Below, piece by piece: positions 16,840 through 24,534 of a stretch of DNA of 64,000 nt (the stretch's first letter is position 1; every line of letters starts with the position of its first letter). Below the pieces are notes generated by a model that was not told the origin of the DNA, made no database searches, and saw nothing but the letters and a program-made list of their open reading frames with translations. The stretch spans positions 124,001 to 188,000 of the forward strand of contig NZ_BAABFC010000012.1 in assembly GCF_039540575.1 (NCBI RefSeq), written 5' to 3'. Origin of the DNA: Pseudaeromonas paramecii. Lineage in GTDB: Bacteria; Pseudomonadota; Gammaproteobacteria; Enterobacterales; Aeromonadaceae. Made by a program: the position numbers and the translations under genes.

Positions 16840-17570
16840 ACAGTTCCCTGCTGGTGGGCCAGGTGCGCCATCGCCGCTTCGCCCCTAGGGCCCACCATTT
16901 CAGCTATGACCTCTACATGCTGGCCCTGGATCTGGACGAGCTGGATGAGCTCGACGAGGGCGGCCTGATGTGGGGCATCAACCGCCCGGCCCTGCTGGCG
17001 TTTCATCGCCGGGACTACCTGGGGGATCCGGCCGTGCCGCTCAAGGCGGCGGTCTGGCAGCGGGTGCATGAGCTGGGGGGCCAGGGGGAGGGGCGGGTGC
17101 TGTTTGTCGGCCATGGCCGCTGCCTCGGGCTCTACTTCAGCCCGGTGAACTTCTACTTCTGCTACGAGGGTGCCCGGGCGCGCTGGCTGCTGGCCGAGGT
17201 CTCCAACACCCCCTGGAACGAGCGCCATCACTACCTCATCGATCTGGCGGCACCCAGTCCCCAGGGCAAGGCGTTCCACGTCTCCCCCTTCATGTCCCTG
17301 GCGATGAACTATCACTGGCGGGTGCGGGCCCCCGAGGGGGGGCAGGGCGATCTGCTGGTGCATCTTGCAAGCCACCCCCAGGCGGGCGGCGGCAAGCTGT
17401 TTGATGCCACCCTGGCCCTGCGTGCCGAACCCTTGACCCGGCCTGGGCTGCGCCGCCTGTTGTGGCGCTGGCCCAGCATGACACTGACGGTGCTGCTGGG
17501 CATCTACTGGCACGCCCTGCGGCTATGGTTGAAACGTACCCCCTTTTATTCCCATCCGGAGACCCACTGA
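16836..17570 (+). CDS. DUF1365 family protein
   Basis: A 244-residue member of DUF1365 (COG3496), of unknown biochemical function. Family features seen: the N-terminal GQVRHRRFAPRAHHFSYDLYML, GLYFSPVNFYFCYE, LAEVSNTPWNERHHYLI, FHVSPFMSLAMNYHWRV and the hydrophobic C-terminal helix ending in KRTPFYSHPE. It starts with GTG overlapping the previous stop. Together with the flavoprotein before it and the Cfa-type enzyme after it, it forms the conserved trio seen in photo-oxidative stress operons. Confidence 0.93.
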   Translation: MNSSLLVGQVRHRRFAPRAHHFSYDLYMLALDLDELDELDEGGLMWGINRPALLAFHRRDYLGDPAVPLKAAVWQRVHELGGQGEGRVLFVGHGRCLGLYFSPVNFYFCYEGARARWLLAEVSNTPWNERHHYLIDLAAPSPQGKAFHVSPFMSLAMNYHWRVRAPEGGQGDLLVHLASHPQAGGGKLFDATLALRAEPLTRPGLRRLLWRWPSMTLTVLLGIYWHALRLWLKRTPFYSHPETH

Positions 17571-17571
17571 C

Positions 17572-18819
17572 ATGGAACTTGTGGCCACAACCCGCCCCTT
17601 GAGCCGGCTCGACCGGCTGGCTCGCAACCTGGTGCTGCAGCTGCTGACTCGGCTGCAGCACGGGCAACTGGATCTGGTGGACGAGAGTGACGGCGAGGGC
17701 CGAAGCCATCGACTGGGTCACCCCGGTGAACTGCAGGCCTCATTGCGGGTGTGCGATGGCCGCTTCTGGCGCCGCCTGCTGCTGGGCGGCAGCATAGCCG
17801 CGGGCGAGACCTGGGTCGAGGGGCTCTGGCACAGTCCGGATCCGGTGGCGCTGGTACGGCTGCTGGCGCGCAACCTTCCCCTGGTCGATACCCTGGAGCG
17901 ACGTCTGGGCTGGCTCACCTTCCCCCTGAACCGGCTGCGCCATCTGGCCAACCGCAACACGCTCACCGGCTCGCGGGCCAACATTGCCGCCCACTACGAT
18001 CTGGGCAACGCCATGTACCAGGGCTTCCTGGACCGCAACATGCAGTACTCCTCCGCCGTCTATCCCACGGACGAGGCGACCCTGGACGAGGCCCAGCACC
18101 ACAAGCTGGATCTCATCTGTCAGCGGCTGGATCTGGGGCCGGAGGATCATCTGCTGGAGATAGGCACCGGTTGGGGCGGCCTGGCCATCCACGCGGCCCG
18201 TCACTACGGCTGTCGGGTCACCACCACCACCCTTTCCCGGGCGCAGCACGACTATGCCAAGGACTGGATCGCGCGGGAGGGACTGGGGGATCGCATCACC
18301 CTGCTCTTGGAGGATTACCGGCATCTGCAGGGCCAGTACGACAAGCTGGTCTCCATCGAGATGATAGAGGCGGTTGGTCACGCCTTCCTGCCGGACTATT
18401 TCCGTCGCCTGTCCGGTCTGCTCAAGCCCGGCGGCCGCCTGTTGCTGCAGGCCATCACCATCGCCGATCAGCGCTTCGAGCAATACCTCAAGGGGGTGGA
18501 CTTCATCCAGCGCTACATCTTCCCGGGAGGGTGCCTGCCCAGCGTATCCCACATGACCCAGCTGCTGGCCCGTCACACCGACATGACGCTGGTGCGCCTG
18601 CACGACCACGGCAGCCACTACGCCCGCACCCTGCGCGACTGGCGTCAGCGCTTCCTGGCCCTGGCTCCCGAGCTGCGCCAGCAGGGCTACAGCGAGGACT
18701 TCATCCGGCTGTGGCACTTCTACTTTGCCTACTGCGAGGGGGGCTTTTGCGAGCGCACCATCAACCTGGTGCACTTTGAGGCGGCCAAGCCCGGTGCCGG
18801 CGTATGGCACTGTCCATAA
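17572..18819 (+). CDS. Cyclopropane-fatty-acyl-phospholipid synthase family methyltransferase
   Basis: A 415-residue SAM-dependent enzyme acting on unsaturated acyl chains of membrane phospholipids. It has the N-terminal lipid-binding domain (about 1-130), then NIAAHYDLGNAMYQGFLD, the SAM motif LLEIGTGWGGLAIHAA (about residues 198-213), EMIEAVGH and YIFPGGCLPS, which are hallmark Cfa motifs. It could make cyclopropane lipids or, like UfaM of Rhodobacter, C-methylated precursors of furan fatty acids. The start lies one base after the DUF1365 stop and the end overlaps the next gene by 16 bases. Confidence 0.93.
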   Translation: MELVATTRPLSRLDRLARNLVLQLLTRLQHGQLDLVDESDGEGRSHRLGHPGELQASLRVCDGRFWRRLLLGGSIAAGETWVEGLWHSPDPVALVRLLARNLPLVDTLERRLGWLTFPLNRLRHLANRNTLTGSRANIAAHYDLGNAMYQGFLDRNMQYSSAVYPTDEATLDEAQHHKLDLICQRLDLGPEDHLLEIGTGWGGLAIHAARHYGCRVTTTTLSRAQHDYAKDWIAREGLGDRITLLLEDYRHLQGQYDKLVSIEMIEAVGHAFLPDYFRRLSGLLKPGGRLLLQAITIADQRFEQYLKGVDFIQRYIFPGGCLPSVSHMTQLLARHTDMTLVRLHDHGSHYARTLRDWRQRFLALAPELRQQGYSEDFIRLWHFYFAYCEGGFCERTINLVHFEAAKPGAGVWHCP

Positions 18820-19325
18820 ACCGGGACAGCGGGTGGCGCTGGGGCCAGTTTATCGGCTTCGACCTCTACTGGAGTCTGGCGGTGGTGGTGCGCGAGCCCT
18901 GGCCCTTGCTGTTGCTGCTGGCGCTGCACCTGTGGTTCACCCCCAGCCGGCGCGGGGATCTGGCCCTGTTGCCATTGGCGGCCGCCGGCTTTGGCCTGGA
19001 TCTGCTGCTGTGGCAGTGGGGGGTGCTGGCGTTTACGGCCTGGCCGCTCTGGCTGCTGGGACTCTGGGTCGGCTTTGTCTGGACCCTGCCCCACGGCCTG
19101 GGCTGGCTGGCCCATTGGCATCCGGCGCGGGTGGCGCTGCTGGGCGCCGTGGGCGGCCCCTTCGCCTACCTGGTGGGGGCGCGCCTGGGCGGCGTCTGGC
19201 TGCCCCTGGGGTTGTGGACCTCGGGGGCCTTGCTGGCGCTCATCTGGGCGCTGTTGCTGCCGCTGCTCATGGTGCTCATCCGGCGATGGCTGAGCTTGTT
19301 TGACCCCAAGGAGGTGACCCGATGA
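18804..19325 (+). CDS. DUF2878 integral membrane protein
   Basis: A 173-residue, very hydrophobic protein with about five transmembrane helices (WPLLLLLALHLWF, LALLPLAAAGFGLDLLLWQW, FTAWPLWLLGLWVGFVWTL, VALLGAVGGPFAYLVGARLG, SGALLALIWALLLPLLMVL). The pattern of charged loops fits DUF2878, a family whose genes accompany COG2907/DUF1365/Cfa operons. It overlaps the preceding gene by 16 bases and the next by four. The function is unknown. Confidence 0.82.
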   Translation: MALSINRDSGWRWGQFIGFDLYWSLAVVVREPWPLLLLLALHLWFTPSRRGDLALLPLAAAGFGLDLLLWQWGVLAFTAWPLWLLGLWVGFVWTLPHGLGWLAHWHPARVALLGAVGGPFAYLVGARLGGVWLPLGLWTSGALLALIWALLLPLLMVLIRRWLSLFDPKEVTR

Positions 19326-19822
19326 AGGCCTGGTTGCTGCTGGTGTTGCTCGCCCTGCCGGCCATGGCGGCGCCGCCCCTGGCGGGCCTGCGCCCGGTCG
19401 GCCAGGCACAGCTGCACTGGCTCTGGTTCAAGCTGTATGACGCCACCCTCTACAGTGCCGATGGCCGTTATCGCCCGGCGGCCCGGCCCTTGGCCCTGAG
19501 CCTGCACTATGCCCGCGACATCGACCGGGATGATCTGCTGGCCGCCACCCGTGAGGAGTGGCAGCGGCTGGGGCAGGTGCCGGCCCGCCATCAGGCGGCC
19601 TGGCTGGCGCAGCTGGCGGCCATCTGGCCGGACATTCGTGCCGGTGATCGCCTCACCCTCTATGTCGACCCCAGCGGCGCCAGCCAGTTCTGGCTGGGGT
19701 CGCGAGTCCTGGGGGAGGTGGCACAGCCGGAGTTTGCCCCGGCCTTTTTGGCCATCTGGCTGGATGAGCGTAGCCGTGATCCGGCCCTGACCCGTCAACT
19801 GCGTGGCGAGGTAATACCATGA
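19322..19822 (+). CDS. Chalcone-isomerase-like exported protein
   Basis: A 166-residue protein with a signal peptide (MKAWLLLVLLALPAMA-A) and the body of the bacterial chalcone isomerase-like family: LHWLWFKLYDATLYS, LALSLHYARDIDRDDLLAATREEW, and GDRLTLYVDPSGASQFW. In plants related folds bind fatty acids, so periplasmic fatty-acid or lipid binding is a reasonable guess. It overlaps DUF2878 and DUF3833 genes by four bases each. Confidence 0.85.
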   Translation: MKAWLLLVLLALPAMAAPPLAGLRPVGQAQLHWLWFKLYDATLYSADGRYRPAARPLALSLHYARDIDRDDLLAATREEWQRLGQVPARHQAAWLAQLAAIWPDIRAGDRLTLYVDPSGASQFWLGSRVLGEVAQPEFAPAFLAIWLDERSRDPALTRQLRGEVIP

Positions 19823-20391
19823 TGAAACCGTTAGCGCGTATGGTGTCTGTCTGTGGCCTGCTGCTTCTGCTGGGGGGCTGCGGCAACCGCATTGAAGAAT
19901 ACCAAGGGACCACTCCTGCCTGGGATCTGGCCGCCTTCTTCAACGGGCCCCTGGTGGCCCATGGGTTGGTGCTGGATCGTGCCGGCAAGGTGGGTAGCCG
20001 TTTCACCGCCAGCCTGCAGGGGGAGTGGCACGACGGCAAGGGGCGGCTGCACGAGGAGTTCCTGTTTGATGACGGGCGCCGGGAGACCCGCACCTGGTGG
20101 CTGGAACAAACCCCGGATGGCCGCTGGCGCGGCCGGGCCGACGATGTGGTGGGCGAGGCCCAGGGCCAGAGCCAGGGCTTTGCCCTCAACTGGCGCTACC
20201 GCATGAACCTCAAACTGCCGGACGGTGACCGGGTCAAGGTGGACTTTGACGACTGGATGTACCTGCTGGATGAGCAGCGCCTCATCAACCGGGCCGAGAT
20301 CCGCAAGTGGGGGATCCGGGTGGGTGAGGTGCTGCTGTATATCGAGAAGCTGGACCGGGCCACGCCGGCGGCGGTCGCCACCGGCGCCTGA
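19819..20391 (+). CDS. DUF3833 lipoprotein
   Basis: A 190-residue predicted lipoprotein: signal peptide with lipobox LLGGC (Cys near residue 18) followed by a domain of DUF3833 type (WDLAAFFNGPLVAHGLVLDRAGKVGSRF, GEWHDGKGRLHEEFLFDDGRRETRTW, LNWRYRMNLKLPDGDRVKVDFDDWMYLLDE). It is the last gene of the operon. The family is linked to the COG2907/Cfa cluster in many proteobacteria; the function is unknown. Confidence 0.88.
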   Translation: MMKPLARMVSVCGLLLLLGGCGNRIEEYQGTTPAWDLAAFFNGPLVAHGLVLDRAGKVGSRFTASLQGEWHDGKGRLHEEFLFDDGRRETRTWWLEQTPDGRWRGRADDVVGEAQGQSQGFALNWRYRMNLKLPDGDRVKVDFDDWMYLLDEQRLINRAEIRKWGIRVGEVLLYIEKLDRATPAAVATGA

Positions 20392-20699
20392 GGCGAAGCG
20401 GTGGCGCCCTCGGCGGTTGGGGTTGAATTGCCATGGGTATTACACGGGCTGCCAGGATTCCTTCCCTGGCAAGGGGAGGGAGGGGTGGCCTTGGTGTTGT
20501 TTCTTCTGATCCTGCGTTGGTGGTTCCGCCCTCTGGGGCGCTGGCGTTTTGCCGACCGCCGCTGGGCGGGGCGGCCAGGGGCCCTCCGGCAAGGGCCCCT
20601 GGACCCCGTGCCTGTTTGCCCGATGGCCGGGAAAGCCCCTCGTTCTGGTCGTTGTTCCGGGGCCGCCAGCGACGGCCCGCTATGCCCTCCCTGGCTCCG

Positions 20700-20778
20700 C
20701 ATTCCGCTCGGACTTCCTGCCCTCGCGCCAAACCGGGCCGGGATAATCAATCCCGTCCTTTAATCGGTTTGGCCCCTG
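20700..20778 (-). repeat. Inverted repeat, left copy, module 2
   Basis: The reverse complement of this stretch (GGGGCCAAACC, AGGGACGGGATTG-like core, CGGTTTGGCGCGA) matches 23487-23565 with only scattered differences. In the right copy it sits inside module 1; here it is about 190 bases away from module 1. Confidence 0.75.
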
Positions 20779-20892
20779 TCCGGCGCTGGCTAAGCCCGCC
20801 TCCCTGCGGGCCATCCCCTGCACACCGCCCGCCACTCGGCCCGGCCAAGGGCACCCGGTGGTTGGATTGGGCCTTGGTGTTGCATTCCCATG

Positions 20893-20920
20893 CGTACGAT
20901 TACGCTGGCGCGAATCGTAC
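20893..20920. repeat. Hairpin element, copy A
   Basis: GTACGATT and AATCGTAC form an 8-bp stem around the 11-base centre ACGCTGGCGCG. The same centre with a different, compensated stem occurs at 21386-21412. Confidence 0.75.
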
Positions 20921-20969
20921 CTACGCGGGCTGGAGTATCCGTTTCTGACTGGAACTGTTCCGCCCTCTG

Positions 20970-21240
20970 GGGCAGTGGATCTGGTTTGTCCGTTGCGCCT
21001 TTATCGGCGCCGAGCCTTTCCAGCCCGCCGCTGGGCGGAGGCGCGCAAAGGGGGATTGTGCATCCCCCTTTGCAATCCCCGGCACTCCCCGCTGACTGGC
21101 CCTGCGGCTTCCCTCGTCGGCGCCGGTGGCCTGACGGCACGTTATCGACGCGCTCCCGGCGCGGCGATAACTGGCTCGGCGTCCTGCCTCGCCGCCGGCC
21201 CACCGTCACCTCCTCGGCCAGTCACAGGGGAGGGAGATCC
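20970..21240 (-). repeat. Inverted repeat, left copy, module 1
   Basis: The reverse complement closely matches 23328-23670. Shared blocks include GGCGAGGCAGGACGCCGAGC, CAGCGGGGAGTGCC, CAATCCCCCTTTGCGCGC and AAGGGCGCAACGG. An internal hairpin AAAGGGGGAT/ATCCCCCTTT is conserved in both copies. Confidence 0.85.
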
Positions 21241-21385
21241 CGTTAGCCGCTCCGTTGCCGTCTGCCGGTGGCTCGGTTTATCCTGCCTGATTTTGAAGGG
21301 AAAATGTGAACAACCGAGGTGTCAGACGGCACAAAGGCCGATAGGATAGGACGCAGATGGAATATGGCAAACGGCCTATTTATAC

Positions 21386-21412
21386 GTGCAATTACGCTAT
21401 CGCGAATTGCAC
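21386..21412. repeat. Hairpin element, copy B
   Basis: GTGCAATT (21386-21393) and AATTGCAC (21405-21412) flank ACGCTATCGCG. Compared with copy A, two stem positions differ on both arms so that pairing is kept. Confidence 0.75.
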
Positions 21413-21639
21413 CTAAGCAGGCGATATAGCGGAGCTGATGGAACACGATCAGGTCCCACTGCGGGATAGACGGCAGATTGGCCATCTATCCGCAAAGCGC
21501 AAAACCATGGCGCTGGTTTTATCGACAAGACAAGTGGTTGCAAGGCACACCCGCCTTGCGTTGCGGAACTAGGCGGCACAAGCCCCATGGATAGGTGGCA
21601 TTTTGCCGCATAATAATTCTTATGCCTATTGGAGGAATT

Positions 21640-22344
21640 ATGATCAAAAACAAAACGGATGAGACCCCTCCCAATATAGATTCAAAGAAAGGTGTACCTC
21701 TTTATGCTCAAGGAAGCTTTGATAAACAGCTAAACTACAATCTTTGGTCCACATCGAGAACACGATATATTGCTGCCCGTCGCTTACGTTCGAAAGATGC
21801 AAGGTCTTCAAAAGCGATAGCTTTTCTTTCAGCTTACATGATCATATTCACCCTCTCAGACTACCTATTTCTGAGTCACCTCAAAGGTTACAATGGGAGC
21901 TACATATTATTCCTTAATGTGACATTCTCACTTCTAATATTGATTTTCAGCCAATTGGAAAGCTCTGCCTCATACGGTGTTCGTGCCGTTAAATTTCATG
22001 AGTGCGGTCTAGAAATCAGTCGCTTGTACAAGATGTTGAGACGGCTTAAATCTCGCTATGAAGGTCATGAAAAAGATGATGCCTTTTATAAGCAAGTAGA
22101 GGCTATTGATGATGAGTATGATCAAGTTCTAAAGAACTATGAAAATCATGAGCTAATGGATTTTGAGTTGTTTAAATCTAACTATCCAAACTATGAGGAC
22201 CACAAGCTTAATTGGATTGGCGTATTTAACATTCAAAAAAAACACTACCTTAAAGATGTTGCAATCTATCATTTGGTAACGTATGTACCTCTCGCGGCCT
22301 TTGTTTACATAGTGATAAAAATCATATCAGGGGCAGAGGCATAA
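21640..22344 (+). CDS. SLATT-domain membrane protein (cassette gene 1)
   Basis: A 234-residue protein with the layout of SLATT effectors: a basic amphipathic helix (WSTSRTRYIAARRLRSKDAR), two adjacent membrane helices (about 65-88 and 95-113: AIAFLSAYMIIFTL, ILFLNVTFSLLILIF), a helical cytoplasmic part with EISRLYKMLRRLKSRYEGHEKDD, and a third C-terminal hydrophobic helix. SLATT proteins are predicted pore-forming effectors of bacterial conflict systems. GGAGGA lies just before ATG 21640. The gene is clearly AT-richer than its surroundings and its stop TAA lies inside attC 1, as in integron cassettes. Assignment is by pattern recognition, not by search. Confidence 0.65.
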   Translation: MIKNKTDETPPNIDSKKGVPLYAQGSFDKQLNYNLWSTSRTRYIAARRLRSKDARSSKAIAFLSAYMIIFTLSDYLFLSHLKGYNGSYILFLNVTFSLLILIFSQLESSASYGVRAVKFHECGLEISRLYKMLRRLKSRYEGHEKDDAFYKQVEAIDDEYDQVLKNYENHELMDFELFKSNYPNYEDHKLNWIGVFNIQKKHYLKDVAIYHLVTYVPLAAFVYIVIKIISGAEA

Positions 22345-22425
22345 CAAGTTGCTTAAGTTTACTCCGGGCCTTCAGCCCTCCGCGGGACGCCCACTGCGTG
22401 GCCGCCCCTTAGCAAAGCGTTAGGC
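22339..22425 (+). repeat. Integron attC site 1
   Basis: Left core GCATAAC (22339-22345) and right core GTTAGGC (22419-22425) bound an 87-base imperfect palindrome. Inner boxes TTGCTTAAG (22349-22357) and CTTAGCAA (22408-22415) pair with one extra base on one side, as in attC sites where the extrahelical base sets the recombined strand. The upstream stop codon is inside the left core. Confidence 0.82.
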
Positions 22426-22433
22426 GCCTACTC

Positions 22434-22787
22434 ATGGACATACAGTTCAGCATCTGGCTCGCAACGAAAACCCGATGGGCTCATCTCACCAAGACCATTC
22501 CAATGGCGGTGGTCCCACGCGTTGGTGAGTTCATGAAGTTTGACAACGCGGAGGTTGGTGACTATTTCGCGTGGAAGGTGACGCAGGTTACCTACCTAGA
22601 ATCTGGGGCTATCGAAGTCTGGACTGAGTTGCTGGACAACGTTGAAGAACGCGGATATTCATTCGAGAACGAAGAGGAGTTTGATGAATACCTCAAGTCC
22701 TATGCCGCCGAAGGCTGGTTGAGTCCGCATGGTGTTGGCCAAAACAACCTCTATAAGAGCGCTCATCATGGGCCGTCCGGCGCCTAA
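22434..22787 (+). CDS. Hypothetical protein (cassette gene 2)
   Basis: A 117-residue acidic protein with no family I can name. It has no signal peptide or membrane segment. The sequence has a beta-rich N-terminal half (AVVPRVGEFMKF, FAWKVTQVTYLESGAIEVWTELLDN) and a Glu-rich loop (ENEEEFDEYLKSYAAEGW). It begins nine bases after the attC 1 core and its stop TAA (22785-22787) lies in the left core of attC 2, so it is a complete single-gene integron cassette. Confidence 0.75.
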   Translation: MDIQFSIWLATKTRWAHLTKTIPMAVVPRVGEFMKFDNAEVGDYFAWKVTQVTYLESGAIEVWTELLDNVEERGYSFENEEEFDEYLKSYAAEGWLSPHGVGQNNLYKSAHHGPSGA

Positions 22788-22848
22788 CCCATCATTCCAC
22801 CGGACTTGCGCGGAAAGCCGCGCAGGCCGGTAAATTCAGACGTTAGAA
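22782..22848 (+). repeat. Integron attC site 2
   Basis: Left core GCCTAAC (22782-22788) and right core GTTAGAA (22842-22848) enclose a 67-base palindrome with a strong inner stem: ACCGG/CCGGT and GCGCGG/CCGCGC around AAAG. The last base of the right core departs from the GTTRRRY consensus. Confidence 0.82.
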
Positions 22849-22860
22849 GTCTGAGGAAAT

Positions 22861-23208
22861 ATGGTTAAATTTGGCGATTATTTTTTTGACGATATACCGG
22901 TAATTCAGACTGATTTTAGCCTGACGAATAAAAACTTAACTTTTGTGATGGATGATGCATTTTCAAATGCAAGTAAATATTGTATTTATCTTGTTCGCAT
23001 ATTCGATTGGGAAAGTCTCGATGTTAAGCCTGTAGGTGCTAAATGGACATGTTTCGATGCAGATAACTTTTCTGCTGACTTACTGCTTCATACGGAATAT
23101 ACAGATCAGAATCTTCAGCTAATAGTCATGGCTATTAACTCTGAGTATTATCAATTTACCTTTGAAAATGCATCGATTGATGTACAGCCAACGGAGCAAG
23201 GTTGCTAA
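22861..23208 (+). CDS. Hypothetical protein (cassette gene 3)
   Basis: A 115-residue protein of unknown function, AT-rich compared with the chromosome. It is predicted mostly beta strand, with aromatic alternation (FGDYFFDDIPVIQTDFSLTNKNLTFVMDD, YCIYLVRIFDWESL, LQLIVMAINSEYYQFTFENA), and has no signal peptide. It starts 12 bases after the attC 2 core. The stop is within GCTAAC, resembling the left half of a third attC, but no convincing right half follows before the repeat begins. Confidence 0.7.
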   Translation: MVKFGDYFFDDIPVIQTDFSLTNKNLTFVMDDAFSNASKYCIYLVRIFDWESLDVKPVGAKWTCFDADNFSADLLLHTEYTDQNLQLIVMAINSEYYQFTFENASIDVQPTEQGC

Positions 23209-23730
23209 CGAGGGACATTGTTCATTAGAAAATTTGAGCTCGTGTCGGTGCGATTAGACCAGCGTAATGGCACGCATGCCAAACAACTCACCCAACCCGA
23301 AAATCCAAACTGGCTGGCTAACTGGATCCGGCTCCCCTCTGTCTGGCCGAGGCGGCCACGGTGGGCGGGGCGGCGAGGCAGGACGCCGAGCCAGTTATCG
23401 TCATGCCGGGAGCATGTCGATAACGAGCCCCAAGCCCGGCGGGGGCGGCGAGGGGAGCCGTAGGCCCAGACAGCGGGGAGTGCCAGGGGCCAAACCGGAT
23501 AAGGGACGGGATTGGCTATCCCGGCCCCGGTTTGGCGCGAAGGGCAGGAGCCCGGAGCGGGCTGTTAGTCAGGGATGACGTTGAGAAGGGGGATGGCACA
23601 ATCCCCCTTTGCGCGCCCCCGCCAAGCGGGAGGTTTGAAATGCTCGATGCTGATAAGGGCGCAACGGTCAACCAAGACTTGGTATCTGGGGCCAACGGGC
23701 AAACCGTCACATAGACAACCCGCCCCGCCA
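23209..23730. other. Non-coding right border of the cassette island
   Basis: No credible gene. After a possible decayed attC half (CGATTAGACC near 23249), the stretch passes into the right inverted copy of the GC-rich repeat. The open frames here are mirror images of those at 20.9-21.2 kb and are explained by the repeat. Confidence 0.7.
23328..23700 (+). repeat. Inverted repeat, right copy (modules 1 and 2 nested)
   Basis: Matches the reverse complement of 20970-21240 over most of its length, interrupted at about 23487-23585 by roughly 100 bases that instead match the reverse complement of 20700-20778. The two modules therefore behave as separate repeat units. Confidence 0.82.
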
Positions 23731-23759
23731 ATAAAAACAGGCCGCCCATGGGCGGCCTG
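23731..23759 (-). terminator. Terminator of the DJ-1/PfpI gene
   Basis: On the minus strand CAGGCCGCC-CATG-GGCGGCCTG is followed by TTTTTAT. It lies 20 bases after the stop at 23780. Confidence 0.88.
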
Positions 23760-23779
23760 GGGGCACGGCAACGGCCGCA

Positions 23780-24463
23780 TCACTCGCTGAGGGCGGCCAG
23801 CAGAGTTTGCGCGGTCTGCTCGGAGGAGGCGGGGTTTTGCCCGGTGATCAGCAGGCCGTCGCGCAACACAAAGGGTTGCCAGTCCGGCCCCTTCTGGTAA
23901 TGGCCGCCATTGGCTTGCAGCATCTCTTCCACCAGGAAGGGCACCACCTCGGTCAGTTGTACCGCCGCCTCTTCACTGTTGGAGAAGCCGGTCACCTGCC
24001 GGCCCTGGACCAGGGGGGCGCCATCGACCCCGCGGGTGTGGCGCAACACGCCGGGGGCATGGCAGACGGTCGCCACCGGCTTGCCGGCGGCGATGGCCTG
24101 TTCAATCAGGGCGATGGAGTGAGCGTCCTCGGCCAGATCCCACAGGGGGCCATGACCACCGGGATAGAAGACTGCGTCAAACTCCTCCAGCCGGATGTCG
24201 GCCAGTGGCTGGGTCGCTGCCAGCTGGGCCATGGCCTCGGCATCGGCACGGAAGCGGTGGGTGGCCGCGGTCTGGAAGTCCGGCTCATCGCTCTTGGGAT
24301 CCAGCGGCGGCTGGCCACCGGCGGGGGAGGCCAGGGTGAGGTCACAACCGGCATCGCGGAACACATAGTAGGGGGCGGCGAACTCTTCGAGCCAGAAACC
24401 GGTCTTGAGGCCAGTGTTGCCCAACTGGTCGTGGGAGGTGAGTACCATCAGGATACGGGACAT
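23780..24463 (-). CDS. DJ-1/PfpI family protein (Hsp31-like glyoxalase class)
   Basis: A 227-residue class I glutamine-amidotransferase-like protein. It has the Hsp31-type N-terminus with GLKTGFWLEEFAAPYYVF (Glu26/27), FYPGGHGPLWDL and the nucleophile elbow ATVCHAPG with Cys at residue 134. Such proteins act as glutathione-independent glyoxalases or stress chaperones. GAGGAA lies eight bases before ATG 24463; the longer open frame upstream is not conserved in character. It lies downstream of curA on the same strand and may share the NemR-like control, fitting detoxification of reactive carbonyls. Confidence 0.87.
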   Translation of the reverse strand: MSRILMVLTSHDQLGNTGLKTGFWLEEFAAPYYVFRDAGCDLTLASPAGGQPPLDPKSDEPDFQTAATHRFRADAEAMAQLAATQPLADIRLEEFDAVFYPGGHGPLWDLAEDAHSIALIEQAIAAGKPVATVCHAPGVLRHTRGVDGAPLVQGRQVTGFSNSEEAAVQLTEVVPFLVEEMLQANGGHYQKGPDWQPFVLRDGLLITGQNPASSEQTAQTLLAALSE

Positions 24464-24534
24464 AGGGGATTCCTCGTGATTGCAGTAAGCGCATTGCGTT
24501 GATGAGCGGCACCCGATGCGGGTGCCGCCCCGGA

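Larger units (their letters stand above)
20392..21639. other. 1.25-kb non-coding, repeat-rich stretch
   Basis: No open frame here has protein-like composition, although several GC-rich frames are long by chance. The stretch contains pieces of GC-rich repeats that recur inverted at 23.3-23.7 kb, two related hairpin elements, and further small stem-loops (GCCAGG/CCTGGC at 20441-20460; GCAAGGC/GCCTTGC at 21541-21560; AAAACCA/TGGTTTT near 21503-21522). It forms the left border of the cassette island. Confidence 0.7.

Noticed and set aside
20790..21349. Several 100-160-codon GC-rich frames on both strands
   Set aside because: They are mirror images of frames at 23.2-23.7 kb produced by an inverted non-coding repeat, with low-complexity Arg/Pro/Gly-rich translations and no ribosome sites.
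23218..23790. Overlapping frames in the right repeat copy
   Set aside because: Same reason: they follow the repeat, not codon structure, and differ by frameshifts between copies.
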